This document shows positions 24,013 to 32,671 of a stretch of 64,000 nucleotides of DNA, piece by piece. Both the position numbers and the translations under genes were made by a program. The first letter of the stretch is position 1. Every line of letters begins with the position of its first letter. The notes beneath the pieces are model-generated. The model did not search any database and was not told the DNA's origin. It was given only the letters and a program-made list of their open reading frames with translations. This DNA comes from Deltaproteobacteria bacterium (lineage in GTDB: Bacteria > Myxococcota_A > UBA9042 > DTJE01), in assembly GCA_029555025.1 (NCBI GenBank), contig JAKPTZ010000108.1, positions 1-64,000 of the forward strand, written 5' to 3'.

Positions 24013-26305
24013 CAGCCACGCCTTCACTCCTTGAACCGCCGGACGGCATGTCCAGGAAAGGCCCGGTCGTCTGCGGCAGGTCGAACGCCATTTCTGCCGG
24101 GGCACCCGCGCCGTAAACGTGCCTGTAGGCGGCAAGATTTCCTCCGACAAGCCTTATGTATTCCCGCGTCCTTTCGAAGGGAACCGCCTCGACGAACAAA
24201 TCGGCCTGAACCGAGCCAAGGCGCCTGAGGAACCTTCTCCCGGCGCCCGACCCGGCATTGTAGCCGGCCAGAACCAGGGGCAGGTTGCCATGAAAATGCG
24301 TTATCAACTGATCAAGCAACGCCGCCCCGGCCATGACGTTCCCGTCCGGGCCGGAGGCCTTCGGCTTCAACCCGGCCGCGGGGAAAGCCTTGCCGGCCAC
24401 GGTAGCCGCCGTCGCGGGCATCAACTGCATCAACCCGCCGGCACCGGCCGGCGACCGCACCGACTTCCTGAATCCGCTTTCAATGCGCATCACCGAATAG
24501 ATCAGCGCCGCATCCACGTCGAACACGGCGGAAGCCCTTTCCACGGCCTGGTGCCATGGCCTTGGCCAGGCGGCCGTCCAGAGCCAGGCCGTGTCCCTTT
24601 CGATGCGGCCGCGAAGGAACGATGCCGCCTTCATTGCATCCCTCGCTCCCATTCCAGCGGCCCTGGCAGAAGCGAGGAACTGCAATCCGTCTTCATCCAG
24701 GACACACCTGCGGGCCCTTGTTGAAAGCTCCCGCAGCGCCAGGGATCGCTCGCCGGCCATGAAAAGAAAGACTCCCGGGGCCGATGTGGCGCCGGTTCTG
24801 ATGACCGCCGGCAGTCCATGCCCGACGCTTCCCGCCAGATCCCTGGCGTGGGTTCCATCCGGCAGTCCGGCCGGCGCGCCCCCGTCGACCTGAACACCGA
24901 ACCACCCGGACAGCCTGGATGCCGCGAGCATGCCATACCATGAGCAGCACGAGGCCCGGGCAACCCTTTCAAGATCCTCCCGGGCTTCCACCGAACGCCC
25001 CATGCCGAAAAGGGTGACGCCACGAAAATACCTGGCCCTTTCGGCCAGCCCGAACATTACTCCGTTGCCACGATCCCTGGTTTCAAGTATCGCGTCCAGA
25101 TGAGCAAGCGCCTGTTCACGCCTTCCGGCCATCATCGCGGCAAGTGCCTTCATCCAGTCGGAATTGCGGGCCAGCGCCGGGGCCATGACGGATTTCGACG
25201 CCGCTTCGAGGATCTCACTGGCCCGGTCGTGAAGTCCGACCCTCATGAAGGCGCGGGCGCCGTCCGAGGCCGCTCCGGGCGCCAGAGGGCTTGCCGGATA
25301 TCCGTCCACAAGCCTCGCGAGCCACTCGCCGGCCGCGGCGTCGTCACCGCCGTCCATGGCCGCTTCCGCGGCAAGCTTGATTATCCATGCCCGGACATCG
25401 GGACTGGACGCCCGCCCCAGGGCGACCTGAAGATCCCCCGCCGTGGAATCGGCAATCCTGTCACGGTATATCAGGCACGCCATCGAGGCCGCTTCCGGCA
25501 ATGCCGGATCGATTGACGACAATGCCTTCCGATTGCGCGCAATCCTTCGGCAGAGCGGTTTCAAATCCCTGCGCCTCGACGATTCGATTTCCCTGATGAC
25601 CTCGATTGCCGGCGAAAGGGGACTTCCCAGGGACTTCAGAAGGGCCGCAGCATCCCTGGAATGACTGCCGTCACGATCGAGAAACCAGGCGGCAAGAGCC
25701 ATGGCGACCGCTTCACCGCGCCTTCCGGCTGCGTCCAGCGCGCGGGCGAGGGCAAGCCTGGCCGATACGATTTCATGGGGCCTCATCTCGTCGTGGAAAA
25801 GTTCAAGGATGACCTGAACCGCCGCTTCCGGCCGATTCTCGGCCATCAGGCTTCCGGCAAGCTTCCGTCGGGCCTCGACCCACATCGCCGAAGCCGGTGA
25901 AACGGCGCCCCATGCGGCGCGGGCACCAGCGATGTCGTTCTTCTGATCCAGGAGCACCCCGATGCGGAAGGATGCGACATCGCCCAGCGGAGAACCGGCC
26001 GCGGCCCGATAGCGGGCGATTGCGGCGTCAATCCTTCCCGCCTGCTCGTAAAGGCCGGCCACGACCCAGTCAATCACGCCGCCGGGAACCCGGCCAGGCT
26101 CGCACTCGGAACCGCCCGACCTGATGGCATCAAGTCTTGCAACCGCGGCATCGATTCCGCCGCGACCTTTGACAGCCCCCGCGATAAGCCCCTGCCAGGC
26201 TGGATCCCTTGCGATGACGATCTCCGACTCCGGTGACGCCGCCCGCGCCGAAACGCAGATGAACATTGCCGCGAGCAGCACTTCCAACGTCCGGACCGGA
26301 TTCAT
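23963..26305 (-). CDS. Soluble lytic murein transglycosylase (Slt70-like)
   Basis: The 780-residue protein has a signal peptide ('MNPVRTLEVLLAAMFICVSARA') and a long alpha-helical superhelix rich in Ala/Arg (TPR-like) as in Slt70. A C-terminal goose-type lysozyme domain (~600-750) follows with 'ALIYSVMRIESGFRKSVRSPAGAGGLMQLMPATA', including the catalytic Glu in 'RIESGF', and 'LVLAGYNAGSGAGRRFL'. It should cleave peptidoglycan to 1,6-anhydromuramyl products in the periplasm. The ATG at 26305 follows GGAGG. The last ~35 residues after the lysozyme domain are coded opposite the end of lgt and look poorly conserved. Confidence 0.9.
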   Translation of the reverse strand: MNPVRTLEVLLAAMFICVSARAASPESEIVIARDPAWQGLIAGAVKGRGGIDAAVARLDAIRSGGSECEPGRVPGGVIDWVVAGLYEQAGRIDAAIARYRAAAGSPLGDVASFRIGVLLDQKNDIAGARAAWGAVSPASAMWVEARRKLAGSLMAENRPEAAVQVILELFHDEMRPHEIVSARLALARALDAAGRRGEAVAMALAAWFLDRDGSHSRDAAALLKSLGSPLSPAIEVIREIESSRRRDLKPLCRRIARNRKALSSIDPALPEAASMACLIYRDRIADSTAGDLQVALGRASSPDVRAWIIKLAAEAAMDGGDDAAAGEWLARLVDGYPASPLAPGAASDGARAFMRVGLHDRASEILEAASKSVMAPALARNSDWMKALAAMMAGRREQALAHLDAILETRDRGNGVMFGLAERARYFRGVTLFGMGRSVEAREDLERVARASCCSWYGMLAASRLSGWFGVQVDGGAPAGLPDGTHARDLAGSVGHGLPAVIRTGATSAPGVFLFMAGERSLALRELSTRARRCVLDEDGLQFLASARAAGMGARDAMKAASFLRGRIERDTAWLWTAAWPRPWHQAVERASAVFDVDAALIYSVMRIESGFRKSVRSPAGAGGLMQLMPATAATVAGKAFPAAGLKPKASGPDGNVMAGAALLDQLITHFHGNLPLVLAGYNAGSGAGRRFLRRLGSVQADLFVEAVPFERTREYIRLVGGNLAAYRHVYGAGAPAEMAFDLPQTTGPFLDMPSGGSRSEGVAVRGGPSRIGAWLRRPQ

Positions 26306-26405
26306 CAAACCTCCTCGTCAAGGCAGGCCGTGGCAAGTTATCATAACAGCGTTTCCGGCAATCGGACGGACCGTTGGCCGACGCGGTCCTCCTGGAGGTG
26401 CCGAA

Positions 26406-27062
26406 CTGGACATTTTCGACCCCGGCATGCTGCAGGACGCGCTGACCGGCGGACGCCAGGCGGCCGCGCTGGCGGCGCTCTTTCACGCATCCCTGATCGA
26501 GTACGTATTTCCCGTCTTTCCAGGCGACACCGTGACCATCGCCGGAGCCGTTCTTGCCGTCACCAGCGGGCTGCCGCTCTGGGGTGTCTTCGCCGCCACG
26601 ATGGCCGGCGGCCTCGCCGGTTCCGCGCTGGATTTCTGGATCGGCCGTGCCTTCGGTCGTGGTTGGAAGACGGCAGGACCGGAATTCAAAAGGCGACACC
26701 CCTGGCTCGACCGCGTCCTGGGCCAGGCCGATCGGCTCAGCACCAGGTTCGCAAGACACGGAACGGTGCTTCTGCTTGCCAACCGCATGATGCCCGGAAT
26801 CCGGAGCCTCCTCTTCGTCGCTGCCGGAATGGCCGGCATGTCTTTCGTCAAATCGATGCTTGCCGGACTCGTGAGCAACGCCGCCTGGACAGGATTGCTG
26901 ATGCTCGCCGGGCTGGCCCTCGGGGCCAACCTCGACTCGGTGGTCATGCTGTTTCGAACTTACTCCGTCGCCGTCTGGTGCGTGATTGCAGCCGCACTTG
27001 GCCTTTGGCTGACGGCCTGGATCAGGCGCCGGAGGACGGATCGACGGGAAGCGGGGCCTTGA
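26406..27062 (+). CDS. DedA-family membrane protein (probable CTG start)
   Basis: The protein (~218 residues) has the DedA/SNARE-associated fold: 'IEYVFPVFPGDTVTIAGAVLA', 'GGLAGSALDFWIGRAFGRG', 'LANRMMPGIRSLLFVAAGMAGMSFVKSMLAG' and a basic C-terminus. DedA proteins are inner-membrane transporters or lipid flippases, including undecaprenyl-phosphate recycling. A strong GGAGGT (26394-26399) is followed by CTG at the ideal distance of six bases (26406). The nearest ATG (26427) has no ribosome site, and the longer frame from 26124 lies in the divergent transglycosylase gene. The last 41 bases overlap the convergent acyltransferase gene. Confidence 0.8.
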   Translation: MDIFDPGMLQDALTGGRQAAALAALFHASLIEYVFPVFPGDTVTIAGAVLAVTSGLPLWGVFAATMAGGLAGSALDFWIGRAFGRGWKTAGPEFKRRHPWLDRVLGQADRLSTRFARHGTVLLLANRMMPGIRSLLFVAAGMAGMSFVKSMLAGLVSNAAWTGLLMLAGLALGANLDSVVMLFRTYSVAVWCVIAAALGLWLTAWIRRRRTDRREAGP

Positions 27063-29772
27063 CGCGACGCCTTGTCTCGGGAAGCGCATTGTAGGCGGAA
27101 ACGGCCGCGGCCTTCATGTCCGGCTGGCGCCCGTTCGCCACTTCGTCCTGCATTAACTTGTACGCGTTCTTGAAAATGACCGGCGAAACCGATTCGACCT
27201 TGTCAACCTCGCCAATCTCCCAGGCCCTGCGTCCGTCCTTCATCGCCTGCGCGATGATTTCATCCCTGTCCGCGCGTGCCGGCGCCTTCATGACCACCGT
27301 CGCCAGCACCCGGTAAGAATCGACGAATGGTCGCAATATCTCGGAATACCAGTTTATCTCGTCCATACGCATCCGGTTGACCTGGATACCGTCGGACACC
27401 CTGACAAGCAGCCCTTCATCGACGAAAAAATCGACCGTCCGGCTTCGTGATTCCAGCATTGAAACGGTCTTGTCGTAAACGAATTCCAGCCTGAAAAGCC
27501 TTGTCAGATCCCGCGTGCGGCGATGCAGTTCCTGCTCGTCCATCCTGTCGGCGGCTGCCAGCGACTCGACCGCCGTCGCCACTATCGCCTGCGGGAGGAA
27601 GAAATGGACGATACCGTTCTTGTAGTACTCAAGCCACGCGCGGTGACGCTCGACAACGGAAATCACGGAATCGAAGCCTTCGCCGCTGACCTTGACCGCA
27701 CCCTCGCGCGCGAACACGCCAAGGACTTCCTCGATCAGGCCGTCAATTGCGGTGATCCTTGGCGCCTCGAGGGTCGGAAGTCCGGGCCTCTGCATCTCGG
27801 CAGTGTCACGCCAGTCCACATAAACCCGACGCCACGCGCCGGTCGAAAACTTCCCATCCCCGGGCAGCATGGCCGCGTCCAGCCTGTCGGAAAACAGGCC
27901 GCCACGAATCGCGATCCGCCGGTAAAGTTCGACGGTCTGTTCCACGAGAACCGGGCGCGGGATGCCACGTGCCCTGGTCGTCATCAGGACGAACGCCACC
28001 AGGTTCTGGGGAGTCACGACGATGCGGCTGTTAATATCCCACATCAGCGAGTATCCAAGGCGCCTTACAAGCATGGGATCGACTGACGCGCCATCCTCGA
28101 GCGGTATCGCGACGCCCTGGCCGCCAAGCCAGGCGGTCATGCTGACCGGCTCGCCGAACTTCATGTAAAGCTGGCCGAACCTTGATCCCAGGTTGCGGGC
28201 GCGCTTCATGATGTTCGCCAGGCTGACCACCCCGATCCCGGACTTGTCCCCGCGGCGCTCGCGCTCGAAGAACGACCCTTCGACGATTCGCTCGTACGTC
28301 ACGGAACAGGGCACCAGCCACACGTCCGGCGCCGCGCCGGAAGCAACGGCATCCACCACCATCGAAAGGATTTCTCCGCGCGGCGGTTGCAGCTTGCCCG
28401 ACCTGCTCCTGCTTCCCTCGATGAAAAATTCCAGCCAGTAGCCTTCCTTGACCAGCTTCCTTACGTACTGGCGAAGAGTCCTTTCATAAACCGGATTGGA
28501 GCCGATGCGGTGCCTGACGAAGAACGCGCCGGTCCGCCGCAGCACGGGCTTGACGAAATTCAGCTTGCGCTGCTCGCGGACCGCGACATGCGGCGGAATC
28601 AGCCCGTGCGTATAAAAGACGAATGAATACACGAAGTAATCCAGGATACTCCGTCTTGACGGAACCAGGACGACCGGGGCATTCTTCCCGACCTCCCTGA
28701 TTCTGGCCAGGCCCGCGGTATCGACCGATATCCCGGTGAACCTGCGCTGAAAGATGACCGCCAGGACGACCCCGAACGCATCCAGCCAGCCGACGCTGAA
28801 ATCGGCAGCCATGTTGCGCAGCCATGCCCCCGCCTTCTTGATGCTGGCGGCCGGTCCGAGTCCGACCTGCGCGCCGGCCGTGGTGACGGCATCCTTGAAC
28901 GGCCTTGTCCGCATGATCTCATCGACCATTACGCCGCGGCCTTTCAGAACCGGTCCCCGGATGGCGCGGGACTCGCGCAGCAGCGTCTCGGCAATCGCGA
29001 ACTTCAACCTGACGGCAACGGCATCGGGATCGCGATCGGGCGACTCCTGGACGAATGACCGCAGATCGATCGGACTTCCAACCTGAGCATGGGCGCTTCG
29101 AAAATTCCAGATGAACGAAAGCGCCTTGCGCAGGGCCCCGGGCGCCTGGGGATCGCCGAAGACGAAGTCGAGCACGCTCCTGCGGTAGGACTCCGGTTTC
29201 TGTTCCCAGACCAGCAGAAGCGGGATGATCATCAGGGGACGCTCGACCTCGGACTGTATCTCGACCAGATCCTTAAGGTAGCTGATCCGGTATTCGGCGC
29301 CCCACTGGCTGAGCGCCTTCGGCCGCTTCAGAAAGATCATGCACGGGCGGCCGGCGCCAAGCCCGGCGCGCATCATCTCGCTGTCCGGCAGAGGGGGAAA
29401 GCCCCGGCCGGTCAACCTCATCCAGACCCTGCGAAGATACTGGGACATCGGCCTGAATGCGGACATCGAGATTTCGTTGGCGAAAAAGACAAGCGGAAGC
29501 CCGAAACGGGCAAAGGCATAATTGAAATACAGGTAGTCAAGACGGCTGTGGGCATCCATCACGAACACCGGCGTGCCCGCGCTGCATGCAATCCTAATCG
29601 CATCGATATTCGATTCGTCAAACCTGACCGCACCGAAGAAAGTGCGGCTGAGCCAACGCATGAATCGGCCCTGGCGCCTGACCATGGAAGAATCCGACTC
29701 GGTGTCGCCGTCAAGCACAGGGGGCTGCTGACGGCCGGAAAGAACCGGCGTCGTCTTGTCATCGGACTTCAT
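27022..29772 (-). CDS. PlsB-type glycerol-3-phosphate acyltransferase homologue lacking the catalytic His
   Basis: The 916-residue protein follows E. coli PlsB along most of its length. Shared blocks: 'LIPPHVAVREQRKLNF', 'RRTGAFFVRHRIGSNPVYERTLRQYV' (block II), 'EFFIEGSRSRSGKL' (block III), 'LVPCSVTYERIVEG' (block IV), 'LGQLYMKFGEP'-like, and a C-terminal helical part with 'YYKNGIVHFFLPQAI'. The HX4D site of PlsB ('VPCHRSHMDY') is here 'VPSRRSILDY': the catalytic His is replaced by Arg373 while Asp378 stays. The PlsB-like N-terminal domain ('VMDAHSRLDYLYF') also lacks a proper HX4D. Either it is inactive or regulatory, or it uses other chemistry. The start is the ATG at 29772; a GTG at 29796 is possible. 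Confidence 0.8.
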   Translation of the reverse strand: MKSDDKTTPVLSGRQQPPVLDGDTESDSSMVRRQGRFMRWLSRTFFGAVRFDESNIDAIRIACSAGTPVFVMDAHSRLDYLYFNYAFARFGLPLVFFANEISMSAFRPMSQYLRRVWMRLTGRGFPPLPDSEMMRAGLGAGRPCMIFLKRPKALSQWGAEYRISYLKDLVEIQSEVERPLMIIPLLLVWEQKPESYRRSVLDFVFGDPQAPGALRKALSFIWNFRSAHAQVGSPIDLRSFVQESPDRDPDAVAVRLKFAIAETLLRESRAIRGPVLKGRGVMVDEIMRTRPFKDAVTTAGAQVGLGPAASIKKAGAWLRNMAADFSVGWLDAFGVVLAVIFQRRFTGISVDTAGLARIREVGKNAPVVLVPSRRSILDYFVYSFVFYTHGLIPPHVAVREQRKLNFVKPVLRRTGAFFVRHRIGSNPVYERTLRQYVRKLVKEGYWLEFFIEGSRSRSGKLQPPRGEILSMVVDAVASGAAPDVWLVPCSVTYERIVEGSFFERERRGDKSGIGVVSLANIMKRARNLGSRFGQLYMKFGEPVSMTAWLGGQGVAIPLEDGASVDPMLVRRLGYSLMWDINSRIVVTPQNLVAFVLMTTRARGIPRPVLVEQTVELYRRIAIRGGLFSDRLDAAMLPGDGKFSTGAWRRVYVDWRDTAEMQRPGLPTLEAPRITAIDGLIEEVLGVFAREGAVKVSGEGFDSVISVVERHRAWLEYYKNGIVHFFLPQAIVATAVESLAAADRMDEQELHRRTRDLTRLFRLEFVYDKTVSMLESRSRTVDFFVDEGLLVRVSDGIQVNRMRMDEINWYSEILRPFVDSYRVLATVVMKAPARADRDEIIAQAMKDGRRAWEIGEVDKVESVSPVIFKNAYKLMQDEVANGRQPDMKAAAVSAYNALPETRRRVKAPLPVDPSSGA

Positions 29773-29879
29773 CGCGATACCTGAAGAACCGGCCACGGAT
29801 CATACACCAAGTTATCGACGCGGCGGTTCCGATTCGCCAAACTCCTGTATCATTGAAGACCGTTGGTTCCGGGGGCGTC

Positions 29880-31835
29880 ATGGGCTGGAGTCCCGAAAAG
29901 GCAGCGGCCTTCACGGCGGATCTTCCGCACAGGCCTGGCGTCTATATCATGCGCGACCGGGCCGGGCGGGTGATCTACATCGGCAAGGCGGGAAACCTTC
30001 ATTCCCGGGTCAGCCAGTACTTCAGGGAATCCGGTGACACCAGGCCGTTCGTCGCGATCCTTTCAGAAGTCCTGTACAGGCTGGAAACGGTTGTCACGGC
30101 CACCGAAAAGGAAGCCCTGATCCTTGAAAACGAACTGATCAAGAAGCATCGGCCGCCTTTTAACGTTCTTCTTAAGGATGACAAGGCGTATCTGTACCTG
30201 AGGCTGGATCCCGGGGCCGAATTTCCCAGACTTGAACTCAGCAGGAAAAGGCGCGACGACGGGGCCCTCTACTTCGGCCCGTCGCACTCGGCCCAGGCAA
30301 TACGCCAGACACACCTGATGGTTACCAGGCACTTCGGCCTGCGAACCTGCGCCGACGCGCAGTTCGCAAGCCGCAGGCGCCCATGCATCGAATGGCAGAT
30401 GAAACGGTGCGCCGGGCCCTGCTGCAAGATGGTGACCCGGGAGGGATACCGGGAAAGGGTCGATGCGGCAATCCTCTTCCTCAAAGGCAGGTACCAGGAA
30501 GTGCTGAAGGCACTGACGGCGGGGATGAAAGCGGCGGCGGCGGCCGAAGACTTCGAGGAGGCCGCCCGCCTGCGCGACCAGGTTCGGGCGGTTCAGGACG
30601 CCCTTTCCCGGCAGTCGGTCGTCCTGCCCGGCACGACGGACGTGGACGCGATTGGAATCGCGGCAGCCGGGGATCTGGCCGTGGTCATGATCCTGAGGTT
30701 CGAATCGGGCGTACTGCGCGACCAGGCGCCACTGGTGCTCGACAACGTGGTGGCGCCCGTCGCGGAACTGCTTGAAAGCGTGCTTCTGCAGTTCTATTCG
30801 CGCACCCCGGTGCCGGCCGAAATCCTGGTTCCGGATCACGTCGGGACGGGAACCGGTGACGATCGCCCGCTTGAAGCGCTGGAAAGCCTTCTGGCGGCCA
30901 GGGCCGGCAGGCAGGTTCTCATCAGGACGCCGAAGCGCGGCCGGTCGGCGGACGCTCTGCGGATGGCGAACGACAACGCGGCAGAAACCCTTCGGGCGGC
31001 CATCGAAGGCGCGGGATCCCGGAAAAGGGCGCTTGAACGCCTTGCGGCCACGCTCGGCCTGGATCGGCCGCCGACCAGGATCGAAGGCTTCGACATGAGC
31101 CAGTTCCAGTCCGCGGAGCCGGTCGGATCGATGGTCGTGATGACCGACGGACGCCTCGACAAGAAGTGCTATCGGACGTTTTCCGTGAAATGGGAATCAA
31201 GCCGGGGCGACACAGGGTTCATGACGGAAGTGCTTTCGCGGCGGCTGGCGGATGTCGGCCGGAGCGGCGATGGATCGGACTGCGCGGCCGTGCCAGACCT
31301 GATCATGCTTGACGGGGGACCTTCCCAGCTCATGGCAGCCAGGGCGGTTCTTGACAACCTGGGGCTTCGAATTCCCCTGGTGGCGCTGGCCAAGTCCAGG
31401 GTTGTCGCGATGCCGGGCTCGTCCGTTTCCCATACCCCCGAAAGACTGTTCGTGCCTGCGGACAGCGGGGCGCCGGAATCCCCCGGGCTGCGCCAGGATG
31501 AAAGGGCGTATTTTTCGGACGCGCCGGACGACCTGTGCGACCAGGCCAGGATGCTTGTTCCAAGCCAGAACGATCCCGGGCTTCATCTTCTGATGAGGCT
31601 TCGTGACGAGGCCCACCGATTCGCGATTTCGTTTCACAGGAAGCGGCGTAACCGGAGGGGCCTGGGTTCGATCCTGGACGGGATCAACGGTCTGGGAAAG
31701 AAGCGGCGCACGGCGTTGCTGCGCCATTTCAGGACGGTGGCGGCAATCCGCCAGGCAACACTGGAAGACCTGATGGCGGTACCCGGCATTCCCGCGGCCG
31801 TGGCTGATGCCATTTTCGACAGGATGCACCAATGA
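29880..31835 (+). CDS. uvrC: UvrABC excinuclease subunit C
   Basis: UvrC makes both incisions in nucleotide-excision repair. The ~651-residue protein contains the GIY-YIG nuclease domain ('GVYIMRDRAGRVIYIGKAGNLHSRVSQYF'), 'RRPCIEWQMKRCAGPCC', the UVR motif that binds UvrB ('AAEDFEEAARLRDQVRAVQ'), the RNase H-like second nuclease ('IEGFDMSQFQSAEPVGSMVVMTDG', 'DGGPSQLMAARAVL') and a C-terminal helix-hairpin-helix ('LDGINGLGKKRRTALLRHF', 'VPGIPAAVADAI'). The start could also be 29853. Its stop overlaps the larE start (ATGA). The order uvrC-larE-peptidase is a coupled operon of functionally unlike genes. Confidence 0.95.
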   Translation: MGWSPEKAAAFTADLPHRPGVYIMRDRAGRVIYIGKAGNLHSRVSQYFRESGDTRPFVAILSEVLYRLETVVTATEKEALILENELIKKHRPPFNVLLKDDKAYLYLRLDPGAEFPRLELSRKRRDDGALYFGPSHSAQAIRQTHLMVTRHFGLRTCADAQFASRRRPCIEWQMKRCAGPCCKMVTREGYRERVDAAILFLKGRYQEVLKALTAGMKAAAAAEDFEEAARLRDQVRAVQDALSRQSVVLPGTTDVDAIGIAAAGDLAVVMILRFESGVLRDQAPLVLDNVVAPVAELLESVLLQFYSRTPVPAEILVPDHVGTGTGDDRPLEALESLLAARAGRQVLIRTPKRGRSADALRMANDNAAETLRAAIEGAGSRKRALERLAATLGLDRPPTRIEGFDMSQFQSAEPVGSMVVMTDGRLDKKCYRTFSVKWESSRGDTGFMTEVLSRRLADVGRSGDGSDCAAVPDLIMLDGGPSQLMAARAVLDNLGLRIPLVALAKSRVVAMPGSSVSHTPERLFVPADSGAPESPGLRQDERAYFSDAPDDLCDQARMLVPSQNDPGLHLLMRLRDEAHRFAISFHRKRRNRRGLGSILDGINGLGKKRRTALLRHFRTVAAIRQATLEDLMAVPGIPAAVADAIFDRMHQ

Positions 31836-32671
31836 AAGGCGATCAATCCCGCCTGCCATCGGAAACGGCGGCAAGGCTGGCACTCCTGAGAGAAGACCTG
31901 GCGGCGCGGGACAGGCTTGCCGTCGCGTTTTCCGGCGGCGTCGATTCATCGATGCTGCTTACGGCCGCGGCTTCCGTGAAGGGGCTGGAAGTCATCGCGG
32001 TCACGGCCGTGTCAGAGTTCCTTGCCGGGCGTGAACTTAAGCTGGCGGGGGCCCTTGCGGAAGAACTGGGGGTCAGGCACGTGGTCGCGGAATTTGATCC
32101 GCTCGGGCATCCCGAAATCCGGAAAAATCCGCTGGATCGTTGCTATTACTGCAAGGCTGCGACTTACAGGACCTGCCTTGACGCGGTCGCCCGCCATGGT
32201 TTTACGACAATGGCCGATGGAACGATTGCGGACGATGCCGCGGACTTCCGCCCCGGCCGCAGGGCGGCGACGGAACTCGGGGTGATAAGCCCGCTGGCCG
32301 ATTCCGGGATGACGAAGGCCGATGTCCGTGTGCTTTCACGGGAAATCTTCGGCCTGAAAGGCTGGAACAGGCAATCCGGTGCCTGCCTCGCCAGCCGCTT
32401 CCCGCCCGGAACCGCGATTTCGGCCGGGGCGCTGGCCAGGGTTGAACAGTTGGAAAATGCCCTTCTGGATCTCGGGCTGGACGTGGTGCGGGCCAGGTAT
32501 TTCGGGAACACGGCAAGGATCGAGACCTCTGCCGAAGGCCTGGAACGGCTTGCTGACGCGACCGTCAGGCAGGCTGCCGTGGACGCCGGGATCGGTGCCG
32601 GCTTTTCGGTCGTCGCGGTGGATCCGGAGCCCTACCGGCCTGGACGCCTGAACGGGGAGGCCGCACTATGA
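31832..32671 (+). CDS. larE: LarE-type ATP-dependent sulfur transferase
   Basis: LarE adenylates and sulfurates pyridinium dicarboxylate mononucleotide to build the nickel-pincer cofactor of lactate racemase. The 279-residue protein has the PP-loop 'AFSGGVDSS' (residues 32-40). It carries three cysteines at the positions of interest: Cys104 and Cys107 in 'LDRCYYCKAA' and Cys185 in 'SGACLASRF'. Three-cysteine LarE forms are known to hold an iron-sulfur cluster, whereas single-Cys forms sacrifice the cysteine; the present one fits the three-Cys class. No larA, larB or larC lies nearby, so its partner enzymes are elsewhere or the protein has another role. It overlaps uvrC and the next gene by 4 bases each. 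Confidence 0.85.
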   Translation: MKGDQSRLPSETAARLALLREDLAARDRLAVAFSGGVDSSMLLTAAASVKGLEVIAVTAVSEFLAGRELKLAGALAEELGVRHVVAEFDPLGHPEIRKNPLDRCYYCKAATYRTCLDAVARHGFTTMADGTIADDAADFRPGRRAATELGVISPLADSGMTKADVRVLSREIFGLKGWNRQSGACLASRFPPGTAISAGALARVEQLENALLDLGLDVVRARYFGNTARIETSAEGLERLADATVRQAAVDAGIGAGFSVVAVDPEPYRPGRLNGEAAL

